The notes beneath the pieces were generated by a model. That model searched no databases. It had not been told where the DNA came from and saw only the letters and a program-made list of their open reading frames with translations. From Candidatus Pelagisphaera phototrophica (lineage in GTDB: Bacteria; Verrucomicrobiota; Verrucomicrobiia; Opitutales; Opitutaceae), in NCBI RefSeq assembly GCF_014529625.1, contig NZ_CP076039.1, forward strand, positions 1,860,001-1,924,000: a stretch of 64,000 nt of DNA, read 5' to 3'. This document shows, one piece after another, positions 35,022-44,195 of this stretch. Numbering within the stretch: position 1 is the first letter of the stretch; every line of letters begins with the position of its first letter. The position numbers and the translations under genes are program-made.

Positions 35022-35088
35022 GTAGGAGCGGCTTTACGCCGCGATAATTGCGGTTTAGACCTGCCCGGGCAAGTCGAGGCTCCTGTAC
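35022..35088. repeat. REP-like palindromic pair (BIME-like)
   Basis: The plus-strand unit GTAGGAGCGGCTTTACGCCG contains the hairpin GCGGC-TTTAC-GCCGC. A second, inverted unit (35061-35088) reads GTACAGGAGCCTCGACTTGC on the minus strand with a GCCCGGGC palindrome. Two GTAGGAGC-type units facing each other between convergent genes resemble REP/BIME elements. Confidence 0.6.
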
Positions 35089-35100
35089 TTAAAGATTGGC

Positions 35101-36426
35101 TCAATCGTTTTGCATCGTCGCCATTGCCCTCTTCAGTTTCGCGTGAGCGGCCTTGGTTTCGTCGTTGGCGTTTCTCAGATCGATGGGGTGCAGTAATTCG
35201 GGATCGGTGGTGTAGTCAAAAAAGTGGTGATGACCGGTTTCGTCGAAAAGCTGATACTGCTTGTTCTGTATCCAGCGAGAAAGACTACGCCCGATTTTGT
35301 TGTGCCCGGGTAGAGGGTCATGGTGGATGAAAACCCAGTCGCGCGGATTGCCCTTTTCCCCTTTTACCTGAGGCAGGAAAGAGCGTCCGTCGAAGATTTC
35401 GTTTTGGGGAAGTGGAATACTGGCTGCTTCAAGAAGAGTCGGAATGAAATCGGTGGTATCCACTAAATCGGAGACAACGCGCCCGCCCGCTTGCGATCCA
35501 GGCCAATTTACGATCAAAGGAACGTGGGTGCCGCGGCGATTGTTCAATCCTTTACCTCCGATTATCACGCGGCCATCCCGCATTTTAGAGGTTACCTCGC
35601 GAGGGGTCCCGTTGTCGCCATAGAAGATAAGGATTGTGTTCTCACGGATTCCAAGTTCGCCCAATTTCACATCGATAAGCCCGATGAGCTTGTCCATGTA
35701 CTCGACCATGTCTCCAAAATATTTGTCGGGATTGCTTTCGAAACGATTTCCGTTGAGCCAATCATCGCTATCGGGAGTTGGGTTGAAGGGGCCGTGAGTC
35801 AGTGCCATGGGGTAATAGACGAAAAAAGGCTCTTCGGAATTTCGCTCCATGAAATCATTGATGTAGTCCACGTATAGGTCTGGCCCGTATTTGCCTTTAG
35901 TGTCTTTGACGTAAGTCCCATTAGACTGAATACGAGGATCGGGATATCGTGAGGATTTATCTTCGGTATGCTCAGTGTGCCAAAGAAAGTACTCGTTGAA
36001 TCCGGAGTCTTCCGCTCTCATTCCCCGATTGCGCCATTCGGGCATATAGTCCGGGGGATTGTAGCTTCGGAGCTGCCATTTACCTGACATGCAGGTCTTG
36101 TATCCAGCATCTGAAAACCAGTGCCCAAAGGTTTTGGCCTCAGGGTCAAGAATTCCAAAGGCCAGCCAATTGCGGAAATTATACTTGCCTGTCATGAGAG
36201 CAACTCTTGTCGGCGTGCAAAGCGGCACGGCATGAGCGTCATCAAATCGTACACCCTCCTCGGCGAGTCGATCCAAGTGGGGCGTTTGGTAGGATGTACC
36301 CCCGTAGCAACCTAGCGCTTCCATTCCCAGATCGTCGGCCATGATAAGAACGACATTGGGTCGATCCGAAGCGGCGTGGTGAAACGATGTCAGGAAAACG
36401 GAAATGCAGAATATTCTTAGGATCAT
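35101..36426 (-). CDS. Arylsulfatase (family S1), secreted
   Basis: A 441-residue sulfatase with signal peptide (~1-19). The metal pair is in LIMADDLGMEALGCYG (~27-42). The canonical formylglycine motif is C-T-P-T-R (Cys ~70) followed by VALMTGKYNFRNW. SGKWQL and FYGDNGTPRE follow, then the NNRRGTHVPLIVNWPG block. The C-terminus (LKRAMATMQND) is short. It ends 13 bp past the REP-like pair, convergent with the MFS gene. Subfamily and polysaccharide not assigned. Confidence 0.95.
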   Translation of the reverse strand: MILRIFCISVFLTSFHHAASDRPNVVLIMADDLGMEALGCYGGTSYQTPHLDRLAEEGVRFDDAHAVPLCTPTRVALMTGKYNFRNWLAFGILDPEAKTFGHWFSDAGYKTCMSGKWQLRSYNPPDYMPEWRNRGMRAEDSGFNEYFLWHTEHTEDKSSRYPDPRIQSNGTYVKDTKGKYGPDLYVDYINDFMERNSEEPFFVYYPMALTHGPFNPTPDSDDWLNGNRFESNPDKYFGDMVEYMDKLIGLIDVKLGELGIRENTILIFYGDNGTPREVTSKMRDGRVIIGGKGLNNRRGTHVPLIVNWPGSQAGGRVVSDLVDTTDFIPTLLEAASIPLPQNEIFDGRSFLPQVKGEKGNPRDWVFIHHDPLPGHNKIGRSLSRWIQNKQYQLFDETGHHHFFDYTTDPELLHPIDLRNANDETKAAHAKLKRAMATMQND

Positions 36427-36674
36427 GATTATGCGATGAGAGATAATGGAAACGGAGGCCCAGCGTTTGCGCTATGCCGTGACCTTGGAGAGATTTGGGG
36501 TAGAGTCAAAGATGGTTTGGCTACCGGCAAGCTGGTGAATGTGTTATTCAGATTCAACCAGCATAGAAAGCATAATCTGTTTTTTGACGGTTCTATGGGA
36601 TACAGAAGTCGGGGCTGGTCCTACGAGGGTCTCGCAAGAAATTGTGGTCAAATTAAACCCGTGTTCTAACAGGC

Positions 36675-38384
36675 CTAGTTCAGATTCAAGTGCTTAGGCG
36701 CGTTTGGATTGGCGGCGAGGTAGTCGCTAATGTGCTTGACGATATTCGGGTACTCTTTCGAGACGTCTTTGCTCTCCGCGAACATTTCGACTTTGGGTCC
36801 GTATAGCATGAGTTTCGAGCCATCGCTGGGAACGACCGCTTTAAAGTGATCGTAGCGAACGAAATGGGAGTAGCTTTTGTCCTCGGGTATGGCGTTTCGC
36901 AGCCGTTTGGCGATGTTAGCCTGTTCGGGGTCGTCTATTCGATTGGTCCATTCGTTGGGGTCGTTCTGGTGGTCGTAAAGCTCTTCACTCCCGTCGAAGT
37001 AGCGAATATATCGCCAGCGGGGAACGCGAACGGTGTGGGTTCCGCGACCGACGGTTGACAAAGCCACGTGGGGCCAGTGGGCGTTTGGGTTGGCGAGAAG
37101 GGAAGTGAGCGAGTTACCGTCGAGATCGGATCGCTTTTTGAGTCCAAGCATGTCAATAACTGTTGGATACACGTCGATTAGAGAGACGGGTTTCTGGCTT
37201 CGTTTGCCAGGCAGGAAGCCTTTAGGCGTCGCGTTTTTTGGGGGGGTAATCATCAAGGGGACGCGAGTTGATCGTTCCCATGCAGTGAATTTTCCCCAAT
37301 GCTCTTTCTCGCCCAGTTGCCAGCCGTGATCGGACCAGAGCACGATCATGGTGTTGTTGGCGTGCTCCGAACGGTCGAGCGCATCGAGTACCTTACCCAG
37401 CTGCTCGTCCACGAAAGAAATACACGCAAGATAGGCGCTGACTGCGTTACGCCACTGACTGTTCTCGACCACCGTGGAATGAGCCCCACTGGTCAGAGCG
37501 TATCTTGCGAGTTCCCGGGCGGTAGGCGAGAGGTCGTCAAGATCGTCAGCGGGCTGCTTAGGCAAAACGACGGATTCAGGTGGATACATATCGTGAAAGC
37601 GTTTTGGCACCCAAAGTGGCTGATGCGGGCGATAGAAGCCGACCGCAAGCATGAAAGGTTGATCATATTTCTGGCTCAGCTTTTCAACCGCCCAATCTGT
37701 GCTTTCCGTATCCGTCCATTCCTCGTCGGGCCGGTCGATGGGTCCCCAGTCAAACGAATCGATGGTGCGGGACCCGCGTTGGCGGTCTCGAGGCATTTGA
37801 TTGAGCGGCATGGTAATGCCTAAGCGGGGAATTTCATGGCGCACGTAGGGACTGCTGTCCTTTAACTCTTTTTCGGAGATGGTTCGTTCATCAGGCAGGA
37901 TCGGCATCCACTTGTCGTAGTCGGGTCCATATTCATCAAACATTCGCTGGCTCTTGCCGTGGAGCAGTTTTCCCGTTCCCATGGTGTAGTAGCCCTGTTT
38001 CTTTAGATCTAAAGGCAGCAGCTCGGCGTCTGGCATGGTCCTTTCAATCTTCTGACCGTTACCGTAAACGCCGTTGTGAATAGGAAGCAGGCCGGACCAG
38101 TTAGCGGCTCGCGAACCGCTGCAAGCGGGTACGACACAATGAGCGTTAGTAAATAGGAGGCCCCGCTCCGCTAGGCGATCGATATGAGGCGTCTTGACTT
38201 GTGGATGCCCATCGAGGCAGCCGATCCAGTCATTCAAATCGTCGATTGTGATGTAGAGAATATTGGTTTGACTTGAAGCTCCCTTTGGACTCGCGGATGA
38301 AGGGTTCATGGCTAGAAACGAGGATAAGCATACGACAATTAGCGATAAGCAAAACGGAATTTTGTGGTGTGCGGTAGGTCTCAT
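36675..38384 (-). CDS. Sulfatase (iduronate-2-sulfatase-like) with CSGSR motif
   Basis: A 569-residue protein with a signal peptide (~1-31). ITIDDLNDWIGCLDGHPQVK (~45-64) is the N-terminal block of iduronate-2-sulfatase-like S1 members. At the formylglycine position it has C-S-G-S-R (Cys ~88) followed by AANWSGLLPIHNGVYGNGQ, so Gly replaces the Pro/Ala that the activating enzyme normally requires. MGTGKLLHG, VGFYRPHQPLWVP and WSDHGWQLGEKEHWGKF follow, all intact. Transcribed in the same direction as the sulfatase at 35101-36426, with 248 bp between them. Confidence 0.93.
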   Translation of the reverse strand: MRPTAHHKIPFCLSLIVVCLSSFLAMNPSSASPKGASSQTNILYITIDDLNDWIGCLDGHPQVKTPHIDRLAERGLLFTNAHCVVPACSGSRAANWSGLLPIHNGVYGNGQKIERTMPDAELLPLDLKKQGYYTMGTGKLLHGKSQRMFDEYGPDYDKWMPILPDERTISEKELKDSSPYVRHEIPRLGITMPLNQMPRDRQRGSRTIDSFDWGPIDRPDEEWTDTESTDWAVEKLSQKYDQPFMLAVGFYRPHQPLWVPKRFHDMYPPESVVLPKQPADDLDDLSPTARELARYALTSGAHSTVVENSQWRNAVSAYLACISFVDEQLGKVLDALDRSEHANNTMIVLWSDHGWQLGEKEHWGKFTAWERSTRVPLMITPPKNATPKGFLPGKRSQKPVSLIDVYPTVIDMLGLKKRSDLDGNSLTSLLANPNAHWPHVALSTVGRGTHTVRVPRWRYIRYFDGSEELYDHQNDPNEWTNRIDDPEQANIAKRLRNAIPEDKSYSHFVRYDHFKAVVPSDGSKLMLYGPKVEMFAESKDVSKEYPNIVKHISDYLAANPNAPKHLNLN

Positions 38385-38896
38385 ACGCTAGGAGTATGGC
38401 GTTGGAAACGGCACCGTTTCAAGTTAATTTGATTGGGCGGTCATTTGCGGTTGAGGAGCCAATGCTTGGGCGGTCCCCATTTGGGATCTAATCGCTTAGG
38501 GTGTTGTCGGTAAATGGCAGAGAATCGCCTGAAAGAGGCTTGCATTCAGCCCGCTCCATTTTTAGGGGTTCCAAAACGGGAGTCAGCGAAGAAATCATAT
38601 AGAAATAAAGGCACATAGCAGGGTATCCGTCTCACGAATCCATTATCTGAACCACTGTTTGGACTTCGCAGATTTTGAGAGAATGACCATGCTGACGCAG
38701 ATTGCGATTGTCAGGAGGGCTATCATGATGGCGGAAGCCCCTATTGAGCTAATTGGGTCGGATAAAAAATAGATGTGGAACGTCCGGAGGTCGTCACCCT
38801 ACCGGTTCAACATTTTATAAATGTATACCTAGAGAGTCACTTGGCAAGATCCGCAGAAATTTCTAAAACAAATAGGAATTGCCGCGAGCGTCGTCT
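38385..38896. other. Intergenic region with a decayed membrane-protein tail
   Basis: On the minus strand, the codons between ~38780 and the TAA at 38643-38645 read SDPISSIGASAIMIALLTIA then ICVSMVILSKSAKSK. This is one membrane helix with a basic C-terminus, typical of a transporter's last helix. An upstream stop and no start mark it as a fragment. Nothing else recognised. Confidence 0.4.
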
Positions 38897-39838
38897 CTAC
38901 TGTTCGCCTATTAGCTTGAATACCGCAGCAGTACAGGCGTCGAGATCGCTTATTGGCCTCCAGTCCCAGTCCTTTCGGGCACTGGAATCGACAAAAACAT
39001 TAGGGGCGGTGGTAAGAAGCGCTTCTACTATGGGGTCGGATTTGAAGTTGTATTGAAAATCTGGTTTCACTTTCTGAATAGAGTCTGCGATTTCTTGGGC
39101 GGTAGGGCAAAGAGCGTGAAGATTATAGGCGTGTTGACGGAGTTTATTCTTGGGAGCGAAGGCCAGCTGAACGAATCCTTCGACGAGGTCCTCAATGTAA
39201 ATAGTGGACATACCAATGTTCCGTGAGACCGGAAAGGTGAATGTCTCGCCCTTTGCAGCGGCGACGTAGGCATGGGAGGCATAGGCAGTCAGCGCGGCAG
39301 GGGGTGCATAGGGAGAAAGGACGAGTGGGGGCCGGAGACATCGAAAGTCTAGACCGTGTTTGAGCTTATAGTATACGCCAAGGCGTTCGTTCGCGACCTT
39401 TGTGACTCCGTAAATGTTCTCGGGCCATTGCGGATGGTTTTCCGGTAGGATTGATGGCACGTCGGATCCATAGGAGGCGCCCGTTCCTGGGAAAATGATA
39501 CTCGGCAAGCCATTGGCCAGCGCCATTTCAAAGAGATTGAAAGTGGCAAGAGCGTTTACATCGAACGCGCGGCGTCTATCGATTTCCGAGCTGCCAGAGA
39601 GAAGCGAAGCGAGATGGAAAATAATCTCGGTTTTTTTCGACTTGAGAGTGCTCTCAATGGTCGCTTCGTCACAAATGTCAGCAGTGACGTAATCGACTCC
39701 CGCAACCGTGGATTCGGATTGGGGCTCTGTGATGTCTAGGCAAGTGACGCGGTGATTGTCTTTGAGCAGCCGATTGGCGAGCAGCCGAGCGATGTTTCCA
39801 TTGCCGCCAGTGATGAGGATCGATTTGGGTCCAGACAT
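38897..39838 (-). CDS. NAD-dependent epimerase/dehydratase (extended SDR)
   Basis: A 313-residue extended SDR. The NAD loop ITGGNGNIARLLA is at ~8-20 and the acidic residue after beta-2 is in CLDITE. IFPGTGASYGSD (~113-124) holds the active-site region and YGVTK (~142-146) the YxxxK pair. The PPLVLSPYAPP loop and the late block ADSIQKVKPDFQYNF are typical of sugar-nucleotide or uronate dehydrogenase-like members. It converts a sugar or nucleotide-sugar; the exact substrate is unclear. It stands alone between two degenerate stretches. Confidence 0.9.
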   Translation of the reverse strand: MSGPKSILITGGNGNIARLLANRLLKDNHRVTCLDITEPQSESTVAGVDYVTADICDEATIESTLKSKKTEIIFHLASLLSGSSEIDRRRAFDVNALATFNLFEMALANGLPSIIFPGTGASYGSDVPSILPENHPQWPENIYGVTKVANERLGVYYKLKHGLDFRCLRPPLVLSPYAPPAALTAYASHAYVAAAKGETFTFPVSRNIGMSTIYIEDLVEGFVQLAFAPKNKLRQHAYNLHALCPTAQEIADSIQKVKPDFQYNFKSDPIVEALLTTAPNVFVDSSARKDWDWRPISDLDACTAAVFKLIGEQ

Positions 39839-39955
39839 AGAGGGTTGTTTAGTTCGAATCGAGTGGCACTTTGAAATGCGAGAGAGTTAATTGTGTTTGT
39901 TCGATTAGACTGACCCAAAGAGCGGGGCAAGAGATTTGGTTGAAACTAATTTTTT

Positions 39956-40297
39956 GCAGGTTTCACAATTTCCTATCTGATTATTGAAGCCCTCCATGGT
40001 TATCATCGCTTTTACGGTGAATCTTTAAAGGCGGAATTTCCCACGGGTTCTGGCAACTGGCTAACTTTGCAGGAATGCGCTGACGAAATTAGTCGAAGAA
40101 TGAGTGGACTTTTTATGCCGGACGGAAGTGGCAATCGTCCTTGTCATGGAGATTCGGATATCTATGCGAGTGATTCTCATTTCAAGAATTATTCCTTGTT
40201 CTACGAGTTTTTTCATGGCGAATACGGCAAAGGGCTAGTCGCCAGCCACCAAACCGGTTGGAACGCGATGGTGGCAGAACTGCTGCGCTGCAAGTAA
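39956..40297 (+). pseudogene. GH63-like glycoside hydrolase C-terminal fragment
   Basis: From ~39956 the frame reads YLIIEALHGYHRFYGESLKA, then CADEISRRMSGLFMPD, FKNYSLFYEFFHGEYGKGLV and ASHQTGWNAMVAELL. This is the C-terminal (alpha/alpha)6-barrel segment of GH63-type glucosidase and mannosylglycerate-hydrolase-like enzymes, including the ASHQTGW motif. There is no start codon and the sequence upstream is unrelated. Only ~110 residues of a normally 400-900 residue protein remain. Confidence 0.8.
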
Positions 40298-40351
40298 GAA
40301 AGAACCGCAAAAGGTCCCATACGTCGGATAGGACCTATTTGAAAGGCAGAA

Positions 40352-41275
40352 CTATGACAAATTCTTCTTAAAAAAAGCGACCGTGCGTTCCCAAGCCAAC
40401 TTGGCGGCGTCCTCGTCGTACCGTGGTGTGGTATCATTGTGGAAACCGTGATTCGTGCCGGAGTAGATGAACGCTTCGTAGTCTACGCCATTTTCTTTCA
40501 AAGCCTTTTCGTAATCTGGCCAACCCGCATTTACGCGCTGATCGAGTTCTGCGTAATGAAGTTGGATCTTTGCCTTTATCATCTTGGTGTCCTCTGCTGA
40601 CGGCTGGGCACCGTAGAATGGGGCTGCTGCTTTGATGATATTCGGGAGACGAACTGCTAATGCATTCGACATGCCACCGCCGAAGCAAAAGCCAACCACT
40701 CCTGTCGATTGGCTACTTAGGTCATGACTGTGCAAAAATTTTGCGGCCGCTACGAAGTCTTCCGTAATCTTGTTTCGATCAAGCTTACGTTGCATCGCAC
40801 GTCCTTCGTCATCGTTTCCAGGATAGCCACCTAGGGGAGCAAGGGCGTCGGGAGCGAAAGCGTGAAATCCCGCTAAGGCCGCTCTGCGCACCACGTCTTC
40901 TATGTATGGGTTTAGTCCCCGATTTTCGTGGACCACTAATACGCTCGGCAACTTCCCGCTAGTGTTTGCTGGTCGGGCTAAGTAGCCTCGCGTCTTGTCG
41001 TGGCCATTCGGCGACGGGTATTCTACGTATTCGATTTTTAAGCGCGAATCCGATTTGGAAACTTGCTCTGCCCAGGCGTAGTGGGGACTGAGGGACTCAA
41101 TCAGAGCCGCGGTAGTTAATCCGGCGACCGCGAATTTGGCGGCCTTGTTGAAAAACGTGCGGCGGTCGATGATCCCGTGCACATACTCGTCGTAAATATC
41201 CAGAAGCTCCTGTGGAAAGTCGGAGGCTTTTTTTCGTTCGATGTCAGCGAGGAGAATGTCTTCTTTGGAATTCAT
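40352..41275 (-). CDS. Dienelactone hydrolase family protein
   Basis: A 307-residue alpha/beta hydrolase. The N-terminal ~70 residues include [20 protein letters not shown], a Tat-like signal, as is common in this branch. The nucleophile elbow VGFCFGGG carries a Cys (~185), as in dienelactone hydrolases. Asp lies in [11 protein letters not shown] and His in [23 protein letters not shown] is the family oxyanion block. It is third in a tight minus-strand operon behind two small coiled-coil genes (12-bp gap). Confidence 0.93.
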   Translation of the reverse strand: MNSKEDILLADIERKKASDFPQELLDIYDEYVHGIIDRRTFFNKAAKFAVAGLTTAALIESLSPHYAWAEQVSKSDSRLKIEYVEYPSPNGHDKTRGYLARPANTSGKLPSVLVVHENRGLNPYIEDVVRRAALAGFHAFAPDALAPLGGYPGNDDEGRAMQRKLDRNKITEDFVAAAKFLHSHDLSSQSTGVVGFCFGGGMSNALAVRLPNIIKAAAPFYGAQPSAEDTKMIKAKIQLHYAELDQRVNAGWPDYEKALKENGVDYEAFIYSGTNHGFHNDTTPRYDEDAAKLAWERTVAFFKKNLS

Positions 41276-41287
41276 ATATTAATGGGG

Positions 41288-41539
41288 CTAGTTGTTGATT
41301 GCATCTTCACCAGCAGCTTCCTTCTCGGAAGCTTCAGGTTTCGGAAATTCGGCGATAACGTCGGTCCGTTCGTAGCTGTTTTCTGAAGTTTTGGGATTAT
41401 CTCCTGCTAGTTGTTTTAGCAACTCGAGTAGATGATCGCTTTGTTCTCTCAGGGCTTCGATATCGGATTTCAGTCGAGCGCAAGAACTGGATTCCCAGTT
41501 CTGGTCCAAGTTTTCAAGTGTTTTATTAATGATGCTCAC
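41288..41539 (-). CDS. Small acidic coiled-coil protein (83 aa), unknown
   Basis: No family recognised. Residues ~20-45 (LKSDIEALREQSDHLLELLK) form a heptad-patterned helix, followed by a Glu/Pro/Ser-rich disordered tail. It lies 8 bp after the membrane coiled-coil gene and 12 bp before the dienelactone hydrolase gene, so it is part of the operon. It may interact with the upstream protein's coiled coil; that is inferred. Confidence 0.65.
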   Translation of the reverse strand: MSIINKTLENLDQNWESSSCARLKSDIEALREQSDHLLELLKQLAGDNPKTSENSYERTDVIAEFPKPEASEKEAAGEDAINN

Positions 41540-41547
41540 CGGCGTGT

Positions 41548-42213
41548 TCAGATCCTGGAAAATTGGGGAAACCAGATTGTATTGTAGGCTGACTCCTCAA
41601 CCGTGCGTTCCATTTGGGGGCAAATCTCGTCATTCCTTTTCTCGATCTCTGTGCCCACCTCAGCCTTCCGTTCATGCTCCAGATTTGCATCCAGACGTTT
41701 TGCTGCCTCCTCCAAGTGAATCTGCTCGAAGCGCATTTCTTTAATCAGCTTCGATTTTTCGGCGATCTCTGCTTTGGCTAGGCTTCCTTTTTGTTCAGCA
41801 GTATCGAGTTTGGTTCTGTAATAGACATTGCTTTCTTTCAGCTCTTCCAACTCCGCTTCAATTTTCTCGATCATGAGAGCCCGACTCTTCAGGAGGTTGC
41901 GGAAGCGATTCACTTCCATCAGTTTGGATTTCGGCGAGTACCCGCTGTTTAGACGGTTGGTTTCAGCTTGCTTTGTAAGGGCGATCAGTGGCTGTGAAGC
42001 GATTTGCTGGAATCTGAGCCAGAGAATCGCGAAGATAGCGATGATTGCGATCAGTACCCCTAGCACGAGCGCCGATTCCGTTATTCCGAGCTTAGAGAAT
42101 AAACTGGCCCGGCTTTCCTCGAGCCTAGGAAGGCAAAGATAAACGATCGTTGCCAGCGAGGTGATTAAGCCGGTGGCAAAGTAGCTAGCCGAGAGTGAGT
42201 TGGATGTATTCAT
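41548..42213 (-). CDS. Two-TM protein with long cytoplasmic coiled coil (221 aa), unknown
   Basis: Two hydrophobic helices (~10-28, LITSLATIVYLCLP, and ~46-66, ALVLGVLIAIIAIFAILWL) are followed by ~140 residues of coiled coil (IEKIEAELEELKESNVYYRT, then KLIKEMRFEQIHLEEAAKRL). No enzymatic domain is visible. The topology is like membrane scaffolds or RmuC/DivIVA-type organisers, but there is no sequence match I can name. First gene of the operon ending in dienelactone hydrolase. Confidence 0.75.
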   Translation of the reverse strand: MNTSNSLSASYFATGLITSLATIVYLCLPRLEESRASLFSKLGITESALVLGVLIAIIAIFAILWLRFQQIASQPLIALTKQAETNRLNSGYSPKSKLMEVNRFRNLLKSRALMIEKIEAELEELKESNVYYRTKLDTAEQKGSLAKAEIAEKSKLIKEMRFEQIHLEEAAKRLDANLEHERKAEVGTEIEKRNDEICPQMERTVEESAYNTIWFPQFSRI

Positions 42214-42409
42214 ACTGCGTAAACGAGCTCGTCTAATTCCTCAAATCGATAGTGCCCTAGAGTGTCGGAAGAGCCCACCAGATTATCCACAAAAATTGGG
42301 AATACCCCCACGCGATCAAGCGCTGCTGTTTCTCATGGCGTGCGGTTAAAGGAAACCTAATGCGATTCCATAGAGGCTCCGCCAGCAACCCCATTTTGGA
42401 ACTGCTTCT

Positions 42410-43054
42410 CTATGAAGGAATATCGGTTGAATCGTGCTTGGCTCGATTTTTCAGTGCGTGTTTTCCGTAAATCGCAATACGTACGGTTTGGAGTAATATG
42501 AGCGGGGCAAAAACCTTAGCGGTTTCGCGGTACCCGGTCTTCTCTTGGGTGGCTTGATGGTAAATTAGGAGAAGCATAATTAGGTAGGCTAGCCGGTGAA
42601 TCCGTTTCCAGTTTCTTCCACCTAGCTTTCTGACTGACCAATTGTTGCTGGTTGCGGCGAGCGAAAGCAAGAGAGCAAACCCGACGATTCCTGAGAGAAT
42701 GAAAAGCTTGTCCCAATCCTTCACGAATTCGCTCCAAGAACCCATATAGGCGAAATAGATGAGGAAATGTAGGAGGGAATAGAGGAATACGCTGACCCCG
42801 ATTTGGCGTCTGTGGATTGCGATACTTTTGGCAATCGCGAATTTTGGAAAGATCTTTCTGAGCGGCGTTATCATGGATAACGCTACAAAAAGGTAGGTAG
42901 ATGCTAGGCCAAAGTATTCAAGAAGGTATTTAGCCGGATCAGCAAGGTATGTGGTATCATTCTGTAATGTAGGCACAAATACATAGAAAACAGGAGTGCA
43001 AAGGAGAAGGTGGATGGACCACCGTTTTCGAAGGAAACGCGCGACTGGATTCAT
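42410..43054 (-). CDS. msrQ: MsrQ haem-binding membrane subunit of methionine sulfoxide reductase
   Basis: A 214-residue protein with six membrane helices of the ferric-reductase-like fold (YedZ/MsrQ). Haem-ligand histidines sit in LYSLLHFLIYFAYMG (~92-106) and KRIHRLAYLIMLLLIYHQA (~150-168, two His). It passes electrons from the quinone pool to MsrP. It lies 27 bp after msrP on the same strand, the standard msrPQ order. Confidence 0.95.
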   Translation of the reverse strand: MNPVARFLRKRWSIHLLLCTPVFYVFVPTLQNDTTYLADPAKYLLEYFGLASTYLFVALSMITPLRKIFPKFAIAKSIAIHRRQIGVSVFLYSLLHFLIYFAYMGSWSEFVKDWDKLFILSGIVGFALLLSLAATSNNWSVRKLGGRNWKRIHRLAYLIMLLLIYHQATQEKTGYRETAKVFAPLILLQTVRIAIYGKHALKNRAKHDSTDIPS

Positions 43055-43081
43055 GCGTTGGATCGACCGTCAATCGACTGA

Positions 43082-44041
43082 TCAGAAATTTCGCTTTAGG
43101 TTTAGTCCTTCGTAAAGATGGGAGACTTGCTCCTCGTATCCATTGAACATGAGCGTATCCTTGCGTTTACTGAAGAATCCTGAACCAATAATGCGTTCTG
43201 TCGCTTGCGACCAACGAGGGTGATCTACCGTTGGATTGACGTTGGCATAGAAGCCGTATTCCCTTGGCTGTAAGTCCTGCCAAGTATTCATGGGTCGGCT
43301 ATTGTTAAACTCGATCTTGACGATCGACTTGATGGATTTGAACCCGTATTTCCAAGGAACTACAAGGCGGATTGGGGCGCCGTTTTGGTTGGGGAGGGCT
43401 TTCCCGTAGATGCCGGTCGCGAGAAAACTTAACTCGTTTCTTGCTTCTTCAATCGTCAAACCTTCTACATACGGCCAATCGATGGATCCGCCGTTTTGCC
43501 CTGGAGCGTTATTGGGGTCGAAGAACGTCGAAAATTTCAAGTATTTCGCTTTTTCGGTAGGCTCGACCATGTCCATTAGGGTACTCAGCTGAAATCCATC
43601 CCAGGGGATGACCATCGACCAGGCCTCCACGCATCGAAATCGGTAGACCCGTTGCTCGATTCCGCCCGCTTTCTTTATAAGCTCATTGACGTCTATTTTC
43701 TGAGGCCTCTTTACATGGCCTTTTATTTCGATTTCCCAAGGCTCTGTTTGCCAGTCACGGTTAGCTAGGTCTTGAACTTCACCCTTGTCGTAGGAGAATT
43801 CGTAGAAGTTGTTGTACCCTTTTATCAGATCATACTCAGTCGGTTCGAGTCCGTCTGGTCGGAATTCTCGGTTCACTTCAGACGGAAACCCATAGGTAGC
43901 GGCTTGGGCGAGAGATTGGCCGAGCAAGGCTGAGGATCCCAGTCCAACGGCTTTCAGGAATCGCCTTCGATTGATGAAATCGGCTTCCGAGGTGGCAGCG
44001 GATTCAGGGAGGTTCCAGGGCTTGTTTTTTCTAATGTGCAT
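43082..44041 (-). CDS. msrP: MsrP molybdopterin catalytic subunit of periplasmic methionine sulfoxide reductase
   Basis: A 319-residue protein with a Tat signal (INRRRFLKAVGLGSSALLG, ~23-41). The sulfite-oxidase-fold core has the molybdenum-ligating Cys in RFRCVEAWSMVIPW (~137). GFKSIKSIVKIEF and NMxTxQ-like blocks follow. The enzyme repairs oxidised methionines of envelope proteins after hypochlorite or similar stress, using electrons from MsrQ. The pair is complete and likely functional. Confidence 0.97.
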   Translation of the reverse strand: MHIRKNKPWNLPESAATSEADFINRRRFLKAVGLGSSALLGQSLAQAATYGFPSEVNREFRPDGLEPTEYDLIKGYNNFYEFSYDKGEVQDLANRDWQTEPWEIEIKGHVKRPQKIDVNELIKKAGGIEQRVYRFRCVEAWSMVIPWDGFQLSTLMDMVEPTEKAKYLKFSTFFDPNNAPGQNGGSIDWPYVEGLTIEEARNELSFLATGIYGKALPNQNGAPIRLVVPWKYGFKSIKSIVKIEFNNSRPMNTWQDLQPREYGFYANVNPTVDHPRWSQATERIIGSGFFSKRKDTLMFNGYEEQVSHLYEGLNLKRNF

Positions 44042-44195
44042 AGCAAATCGAGATTGCGATTGTTAGATTAGACGAATGAGACCGCTCAGGGATTGGGAGG
44101 TTTCGCTAGTTGTTCCAGGAAATAGCGTCGAGGTCCTCGTTTTATGTCCAGAATATTTTAAATTCTCCGCCGTATCGGATCGGAAGGTAGGGGTT

